From NCBI GenBank assembly GCA_027488735.1, contig JAIYBB010000004.1:1-64000 (forward strand): a DNA stretch of 64,000 nt. Direction: 5' to 3'. This document shows positions 58,898 to 64,000 of this stretch, piece after piece. Each line of letters starts with the position of its first letter. Positions within the stretch are counted from its first letter, which is position 1. The position numbers were made by a program, and so were the translations under genes. The notes beneath the pieces are model-generated. The model saw only the letters and a list, made by a program, of their open reading frames with translations. It was not told the DNA's origin and did no database searches. Source of the DNA: Comamonadaceae bacterium (lineage in GTDB: Bacteria > Pseudomonadota > Gammaproteobacteria > Burkholderiales > Burkholderiaceae_C).

Positions 58898-59506
58898 TCA
58901 TTCCGGCGGCGTGTAAGGTCGCACAGCTGTTTTAGGTCTGAAGGCTTTGCAAAACGCGTCGCGGGTTTGCATATAAGGGCCGCCAATCAAGTCGATGCAA
59001 TAGGGCACGGCTGCAAAAATACCATCCACCAGCGTTGCGCCTTGGGCGTCTTTCAAGCCACCCAGAGTTTCAGTGATTGATTTGGGTTGACCTGGCAAAT
59101 TGATGACCAGGCTGCTGCCGCGAATCACAGCGACTTGCCTAGACAAAATAGCCGTTGGCACAAAGTGCAAACTGATTTGACGCATTTGCTCGCCAAAGCC
59201 GGGCATTTCTTTGTCAGCCACAGCCAGTGTGGCCTCGGGTGTGACATCGCGAATGGCCGGCCCCGTGCCGCCGGTGGTCAGCACCAGCGAACAACCGGCT
59301 TTTACCAAGTCAATCAGCGTTTGGCTGATCAGGGCTTGTTCATCTGGAATCAATCTTTCTTCAAACACCAGTGGGTTATGCAAGGCCTGTTGCAGCCATT
59401 CGCGCAAGGCGGGTAAGCCTTTGTCTTCGTAAGCGCCGCTGGAAGCGCGGTCACTGATGGACACAATGCCGATGCGAACAGTGTCTTGAGAGGAATCTGC
59501 TTTCAT
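58898..59506 (-). CDS. mog: Molybdopterin adenylyltransferase
   Basis: 202 residues. Adenylates molybdopterin before molybdenum insertion. MoCF-BD fold: IGIVSISDRASSGAYEDKGLPALREWL by segments, LVLTTGGTGPAIRDVTPEAT and VINLPGQPKSITETL. Overlaps yjgA's stop by 4 bp (co-translation). Confidence 0.95.
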   Translation of the reverse strand: MKADSSQDTVRIGIVSISDRASSGAYEDKGLPALREWLQQALHNPLVFEERLIPDEQALISQTLIDLVKAGCSLVLTTGGTGPAIRDVTPEATLAVADKEMPGFGEQMRQISLHFVPTAILSRQVAVIRGSSLVINLPGQPKSITETLGGLKDAQGATLVDGIFAAVPYCIDLIGGPYMQTRDAFCKAFRPKTAVRPYTPPE

Positions 59507-60144
59507 GGTGTGTCAACTTTTTGTACGGACAAATGGTCCCGCACGATTTTGAAAATATCACGGTAGGCCCGACCTTGACGCGGGAACGCACCTTGCGACA
59601 CCGCGGATTTGTCGGGCAAGCCATCTTTTCTGGCTTGACGGATCAGGGCGCGCAGTTGCTGGCTATCCGTGTCTGGGTGTGCGACCAGCCAATCAGCCAA
59701 GGCCTGATCGTCTTTGAGCAACTTGTCGCGCCAGTGTTCAGCCATGTGCAACGCCAGCGTCTCCTCGGCACTGCCGTTGTGCTGCACATCCAAGGCGTCT
59801 CTGATGGCTTGTACTTGTGGCTCATCGAGCTTTCGCATGAGTTTGCCCACATACTGCATTTGGCGGCGCAGGCCTTCGAAGTTGGTGATTTTTTTGGCGT
59901 CGCGGATGGCTTCAAACAATAGCTCAGGCACATGTTTTTGAGCGACCAGTTGTTGCATGGCGTCCTGACGCAGTTGCATCAAGTCTTCGCCGAGCTTTTG
60001 CAACTCGAAACTTTCGCGTTTAAGGTCGGTCCGGCTGGCGCTGTCGCTGCCTTTGAGCTCGCGTTTGAGTTCTAGGTCGAGGTCGCTGCCTTCGGCCACA
60101 AAATGACCTTTGACGTAATAACCTTTGGTGGGTTTGCGGGACAT
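59503..60144 (-). CDS. yjgA: Ribosome biogenesis factor YjgA (DarP, DUF615)
   Basis: 213 residues. All-helical protein that binds late 50S intermediates in E. coli. Seen: SASRTDLKRESFELQKLGEDLMQL, LRRQMQYVGKLMRKLD and a C-terminal RQGRAYRDIFKIVRD. First gene of the yjgA-mog pair, divergent from pmbA (41-bp gap). Confidence 0.92.
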   Translation of the reverse strand: MSRKPTKGYYVKGHFVAEGSDLDLELKRELKGSDSASRTDLKRESFELQKLGEDLMQLRQDAMQQLVAQKHVPELLFEAIRDAKKITNFEGLRRQMQYVGKLMRKLDEPQVQAIRDALDVQHNGSAEETLALHMAEHWRDKLLKDDQALADWLVAHPDTDSQQLRALIRQARKDGLPDKSAVSQGAFPRQGRAYRDIFKIVRDHLSVQKVDTP

Positions 60145-60185
60145 GGTCTGGGGTTAATGGTGTGGCAAGTATCATAGCTGTCGAT

Positions 60186-61574
60186 ATGAAACCCAATTCC
60201 CCCCCCCATACCGCCCACGACAAACCTTTGCCTGGATTCAGCCACAGCCGTGCACAATTTGAAGCACTTGTAGACAGCGCACTTGCCCACGCCAAACGCT
60301 TGGGTGCCAGCGATGCCGCCGCCCAGGCCTCCGAAGGTTGCGGTCTGAGCGTGTCAGTGCGCAAAGGCGAACTTGAAAACGTGGAGCGCAATCGCGATAA
60401 ATCTTTGGGCATCACGGTATACGTCGGTCACCGCCGGGGCAATGCCAGCACCTCCGATTTCTCTCAGGCGGCCATTGAGCGTACTGTCCAAGCGGCGCAT
60501 GACATCGCTCGTTTCACGGCGCAAGACCCCATGGCGGAATTGCCACAAGAAGCCTTGATAGCCCATGACGAGCGCGATTTGGATTTATTTCATCCGTGGG
60601 CCATTACCAGCGAAGAGGCCGCCACCTTGGCGCTGCGCTGCGAAACCGCAGCCTTAGACACTGATGCAGGCATTACCAACAGCGAAGGTGCCGCAGTGTC
60701 TGCCCAACAAAGCCATTTTTTCAGTGCCCACACACATGGCTTCAGAGGAGGCTATGCCAGCTCACGCCACAGCGTGTCTGTCGCGCCCATCGCAGGCACG
60801 GGTGACGATATGCAGCGCGATGCCTGGTACAGCTCAATGCGCCATCCGAACGAATTGGCCGCTCCTGAAGTGGTCGGACGATATGCCGCAGAGCGTGCGC
60901 TCAGCCGTTTGCATGCTCGCAAAATCCGCACCGTCAGTTGTCCGGTGCTTTTCGAGTCGCCGCTGGCAGCTGGTTTATTGGGCGGTTTGGTGCACTCGCT
61001 CAGCGGTGGTGCCCTCTATCGCAAAAGCAGTTTCTTGTTGGACTCATTGGGCAAGCAAGTGCTGCCCTCACACATACAGGTGCATGAAGACCCTTTCGTC
61101 ATGCGCGGCAAAGGCAGTTCACCTTTTGATGATGAAGGAGTCAAAACCCAAGCACGCGACATCATTCTTAACGGTCAAGTACAGGGCTATTTCCTCAGCA
61201 GTTATTCAGCACGCAAACTTGGCATGCAAACCACAGGCAACTCTGGCGGTTCGCACAATCTGGTGATGCGCTCAACCCAAACCCGCAGTGAAGACGATCT
61301 CAAAGCCATGCTAAAAAAACTCGGTACCGGTTTGTTCGTGATCGAGTTAATGGGCCAAGGCATCAACTACGTCACAGGGGACTACTCGCGCGGTGCCAGC
61401 GGATTTTGGGTCGAGAAGGGTGAAATCGCATATCCGGTGCAAGAGATCACTATCGCCGGCAACATGAAAGACATGCTGATGGGCATACAAGCGATAGGTT
61501 CTGACACCTATAACTATGGCGCCAAAACCATTGGCTCAGTGTTGATCAACCGAATGAAAGTCGCTGGCGCTTGA
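60186..61574 (+). CDS. pmbA: Metalloprotease PmbA/TldE
   Basis: 462 residues. Partner of TldD in the TldD/E protease that processes microcin/CcdA-like peptides. Seen: SVRKGELENVERNRDKSLGITVYVGHRRGNAST by segments, and a C-terminal LMGQGINYVTGDYSRGASGFWVEKGEIAYPVQEITIAGNMKDML by segments. TldD's zinc site is not expected in this half. ATG 60186 (MKPNSPPHTA) was preferred to the GTG at 60162. Confidence 0.94.
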   Translation: MKPNSPPHTAHDKPLPGFSHSRAQFEALVDSALAHAKRLGASDAAAQASEGCGLSVSVRKGELENVERNRDKSLGITVYVGHRRGNASTSDFSQAAIERTVQAAHDIARFTAQDPMAELPQEALIAHDERDLDLFHPWAITSEEAATLALRCETAALDTDAGITNSEGAAVSAQQSHFFSAHTHGFRGGYASSRHSVSVAPIAGTGDDMQRDAWYSSMRHPNELAAPEVVGRYAAERALSRLHARKIRTVSCPVLFESPLAAGLLGGLVHSLSGGALYRKSSFLLDSLGKQVLPSHIQVHEDPFVMRGKGSSPFDDEGVKTQARDIILNGQVQGYFLSSYSARKLGMQTTGNSGGSHNLVMRSTQTRSEDDLKAMLKKLGTGLFVIELMGQGINYVTGDYSRGASGFWVEKGEIAYPVQEITIAGNMKDMLMGIQAIGSDTYNYGAKTIGSVLINRMKVAGA

Positions 61575-61580
61575 ATGACA

Positions 61581-62669
61581 TCAGCGGTTGAGAACCACCA
61601 TGGCGTTGTCATACCATTGCGCCCACAGTTCTTGACCGATCTCAATATTTTCATGGTGCCTATCGGTATTGGTCACTCTGGCTTGAAATAAAGCGCCATT
61701 GGCCAGCTTCAGGTGATAGCTGGTGTAACTGCCAAAGTACGACAAGCTCTCCACCGTACAGGCAACCGAGTTGTGTGTGTTGGCCAGATTTTCTAGGCTT
61801 AAATGAATTTTTTCTGGCCGCAGCGCCACCGTTACTTGCATTCCTAAGTGGCCAGAGATACCGTGGCCCACAAAAAAACTGCAGACATCACTTTGTATGA
61901 CGGTTTTTTCTGCATCGTCCACCACAATTTCGCCATCAATCAAGTTCACATTGCCAATAAAGTCAGCAACAAATCGGCAGTTGGGGTATTCGTAGACTTC
62001 GCTGGGCGCGCCCACTTGTAAAAACCGTCCATCGCTCATGACTGCAATACGGTCTGCCATGGTCATGGCTTCATCTTGATCATGCGTCACCATGACACAG
62101 GTCACGCCCACTTGTTTGATGATCTTGACTAATTCCACTTGGGTTTCTTCGCGCAATTTTTTATCGAGTGCGCCCAGCGGTTCATCGAGCAGAAGTAATT
62201 GCGGCCGCTTGACCAGACTGCGCGCCAAGGCTACGCGCTGTTGCTGGCCGCCTGACAACTGGTGCGGGCTGCGTTTGGCAAATTTTTGCAATTGCACCAG
62301 TTGCAACATGTCTTCGACCCGTTGTTGAATTTCAGCTTTGGCAACACCATCGCGCTTCAAGCCAAATGCCACATTTTCCCAGACATTGAGGTGGGGAAAA
62401 AGTGCGTAAGACTGAAACATCATGTTCATTGGACGCTCATAGGGCGGCAAATCGGTGACGTCTTTGCCGTCCAGCCAAACGCGTCCGCTGGTGGGCGTTT
62501 CAAACCCTGAGAGCACACGCAACAAGGTGGATTTTCCGCAGCCGGAAGAACCCAGCAGCGCAAAAATTTCACCGCGTTCAATGTCCAAACTGACATCGTT
62601 GACAGCAAGTGTTTCACCAAAACGCTTGGTGACGTTATCTATGCGCAAGTAAACAGAAGAATCGGTCAC
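61581..62669 (-). CDS. potA: Polyamine-type ABC transporter ATP-binding protein
   Basis: 362 residues. Walker A GSSGCGKSTLLR, signature LSGGQQQRVALARSL, Walker B LLLLDEPLGALDKKLR and a C-terminal TOBE domain (VALRPEKIHLSLE). It is of the PotA/PotG type for spermidine/putrescine. No permease or binding protein gene is adjacent. The start is uncertain: GTG 62669 (VTDSSVYLRIDNVTKRFG) is likely, TTG at 62717 is open; no clear RBS. Convergent with pmbA. Confidence 0.88.
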   Translation of the reverse strand: MTDSSVYLRIDNVTKRFGETLAVNDVSLDIERGEIFALLGSSGCGKSTLLRVLSGFETPTSGRVWLDGKDVTDLPPYERPMNMMFQSYALFPHLNVWENVAFGLKRDGVAKAEIQQRVEDMLQLVQLQKFAKRSPHQLSGGQQQRVALARSLVKRPQLLLLDEPLGALDKKLREETQVELVKIIKQVGVTCVMVTHDQDEAMTMADRIAVMSDGRFLQVGAPSEVYEYPNCRFVADFIGNVNLIDGEIVVDDAEKTVIQSDVCSFFVGHGISGHLGMQVTVALRPEKIHLSLENLANTHNSVACTVESLSYFGSYTSYHLKLANGALFQARVTNTDRHHENIEIGQELWAQWYDNAMVVLNR

Positions 62670-62788
62670 GGTGTTTGTAAAAAAAAGATGGCCGGGGACA
62701 CGCTGGGACCAGCGCAAGGATTTGCTGGGATTTTATGCATTAAGCACATGCGGCTTGTCTTCACAGTATGGGCCAATGGGGCGAGCCC

Positions 62789-63235
62789 TTATTTGCTCAA
62801 TGCCGACTTCACTGCTGCACTGACTTCACCCATGTCTGCTTTGCCTGCCAGTTGTGCTTTGACAGCGCCCATGACCTTGCCCATGTCGCCCGGGCCGCTG
62901 GCACCCAACTCGGCAACGATGGCTTCGACTGCCTGCTGCACCTCTTGGGCGCTAAGTCGCTGAGGCAAATAGGCCTGCAGCACTGCAATTTCCGCGGTTT
63001 CCACGTCTGCCAAGTCTTGGCGCTGCGCGGTCACATAAGCGGCGACCGAGTCTTTGCGCTGCTTGATCAGTTTGTCCACGATGGCAATGACCATCACATC
63101 ATCAAGTTCGACCCGCTCGTCCACTTCTTTTTGCTTCATTGCTGCTTGTAACAAGCGGATGGTACCCAGGCGCACGCTGTCTTTGGCGCGCATAGCGGTT
63201 TTCATGTCTTCGGTGATTTGTGCTTTGAGGCTCAT
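62789..63235 (-). CDS. yqeY: GatB/YqeY domain protein
   Basis: 148 residues. Helical YqeY protein related to the GatB tail domain. Seen: SLKAQITEDMKTAMRAKDSVRLGTIRLLQAA by segments, and EIAVLQAYLPQRLS, GDMGKVMGAVKAQLAGKADM. Function poorly known; usually next to rpsU as here, 77 bp downstream of it. Confidence 0.93.
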   Translation of the reverse strand: MSLKAQITEDMKTAMRAKDSVRLGTIRLLQAAMKQKEVDERVELDDVMVIAIVDKLIKQRKDSVAAYVTAQRQDLADVETAEIAVLQAYLPQRLSAQEVQQAVEAIVAELGASGPGDMGKVMGAVKAQLAGKADMGEVSAAVKSALSK

Positions 63236-63312
63236 GGGGTGTCTCCGGAAAAAAGAAAAAGGCCCGCACGGTCATGGCCGGGCGAGCCTGATCAGGCAAA
63301 GGCCTGTGGAAA

Positions 63313-63525
63313 TCAGTACAGTTTTTTGGGCAACTGCATGCTGCGAACGCGCTTGTAGTGGCGTTTGACAGCAGCGGATTTTTTGCGCTTGCGTTCTGTG
63401 GTTGGTTTTTCGTAGAACTCACGGGCACGCAAGTCGGTGAGCAAGCCCAGTTTTTCGATGGTGCGCTTGAAACGGCGTAAAGCTACGTCAAAAGGTTCGT
63501 TTTCTTTTACACGGATGGTGGTCAT
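63313..63525 (-). CDS. rpsU: 30S ribosomal protein S21
   Basis: 70 residues, very basic C-terminus. [27 protein letters not shown] by segments and [21 protein letters not shown]21 helps mRNA-30S contact through the anti-Shine-Dalgarno region. Start at 63525, nine bases inside the longest frame. Confidence 0.97.
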   Translation of the reverse strand: MTTIRVKENEPFDVALRRFKRTIEKLGLLTDLRAREFYEKPTTERKRKKSAAVKRHYKRVRSMQLPKKLY

Positions 63526-63646
63526 TGACAACAATTTTCAAAATGTGCTCGCCAAGTATCTGAAGAAGATCGGGCTTCAAAACCGGGCAGCGGTGTTACG
63601 AGGGGTAGGGGAGTCAGCTCTCAGGCCAAATTCGCCAAACGGGAAA

Positions 63647-64000
63647 TTATAGCGGTTTCAGCCGGGCTGCCAAGGCTTTCGCGCAGGCGTGGGCACTGGC
63701 CCAGGCCCATTGGAAGTTATAGCCACCCAACCAACCCGTGATATCAACGACTTCACCAATGAAATAAAGCCCTGGTTGTTTGGACTCCATGGTTTGTTGG
63801 GCCAAATCCCGTGTGTCTACCCCGCCAGCCGTGACCTCGGCCTTGGCATAGCCTTCGGTACCGGAGGGCGTCAGCGCCCAGGCTTGCAGGGAGGCCGCCA
63901 GCCGCTGCAAGGATTTGTCTGGGGTGTCAGGCAGGCTTTTTTGCCAGTCGCTGTGGCTTGCGGTCCAGGTGTCGGCCAAACGCGACGGCAGCCAAGCGGC
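63647..64000 (-). CDS. NAD(P)/FAD-dependent oxidoreductase (BaiN/HI0933 type), C-terminal part
   Basis: The last 117 codons of a flavoprotein whose start lies beyond the window; the frame is open to base 64000. AEVTAGGVDTRDLAQQTMESK, GLYFIGEVVDITGWLGGYNFQWAWASAHACAKAL by segments is the conserved C-terminal FAD signature of the HI0933/YhiN/BaiN family. The substrate is unknown. Confidence 0.85.
   Translation of the reverse strand, partial: AAWLPSRLADTWTASHSDWQKSLPDTPDKSLQRLAASLQAWALTPSGTEGYAKAEVTAGGVDTRDLAQQTMESKQPGLYFIGEVVDITGWLGGYNFQWAWASAHACAKALAARLKPL

Overview
The window is a chromosomal segment of a betaproteobacterium of the order Burkholderiales, probably Comamonadaceae-like (inference from gene order and protein character; no database search was possible). 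Supporting signs are the order gltX / tRNA-Ala-Glu-Asp, the block rpsO-pnp-tpiA-secG-tRNA-Leu(GAG)-nuoA to nuoN followed by a DUF1178 gene, and typical beta-proteobacterial forms of apaH, rhlE, ybiB and trmJ. Most of the window is dense housekeeping sequence.

Layout. 1-2170: end of metZ, gltX and three tRNA genes. 2153-9099: an AT-richer integrated mobile element of about 6.9 kb in the 3' end of tRNA-Asp, bounded by imperfect 18-bp att repeats. It carries a tyrosine integrase, an R1162/RSF1010-like oriT between a small mobC-like gene and a MOBQ relaxase gene, a lipoprotein, a hairpin-rich region with four 22-bp-spaced iterons beside an IncQ RepC-like initiator gene, a lone type IV pilin and two unknown proteins. 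It looks like a mobilizable IncQ-like plasmid that gained an integrase, and is the most interesting part of the window.

9179-20637: BMP-type binding protein, dcd, rhlE, apaH, a CNNM/CBS membrane protein, an unknown protein built from 12-residue repeats, an AerR/PpaA-like B12-binding regulator divergent from a Tat-exported small subunit and a GMC oxidoreductase, a ribbon-helix-helix protein, gloA and a small unknown. 20755-27347 (minus strand): fbp, pepN, prfB with its programmed frameshift, cobA, ybiB. 27418-33740: tsaD, an aminotransferase, rpsO, pnp with a leader hairpin, tpiA, secG, tRNA-Leu. 33818-48137: the complete 14-gene nuo operon for respiratory complex I.

48165-64000: DUF1178 protein, glnS with a nitroreductase and a tiny basic protein, uppP, an alpha/beta hydrolase with mutS, suhB divergent from trmJ, cysE, an unknown, mog-yjgA divergent from pmbA, a lone PotA-type ATPase, yqeY, rpsU, and the end of a BaiN/HI0933-type flavoprotein. 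Start codons were moved inward from the longest reading frame where a better ribosome binding site or family N-terminus argued for it; each case is noted.
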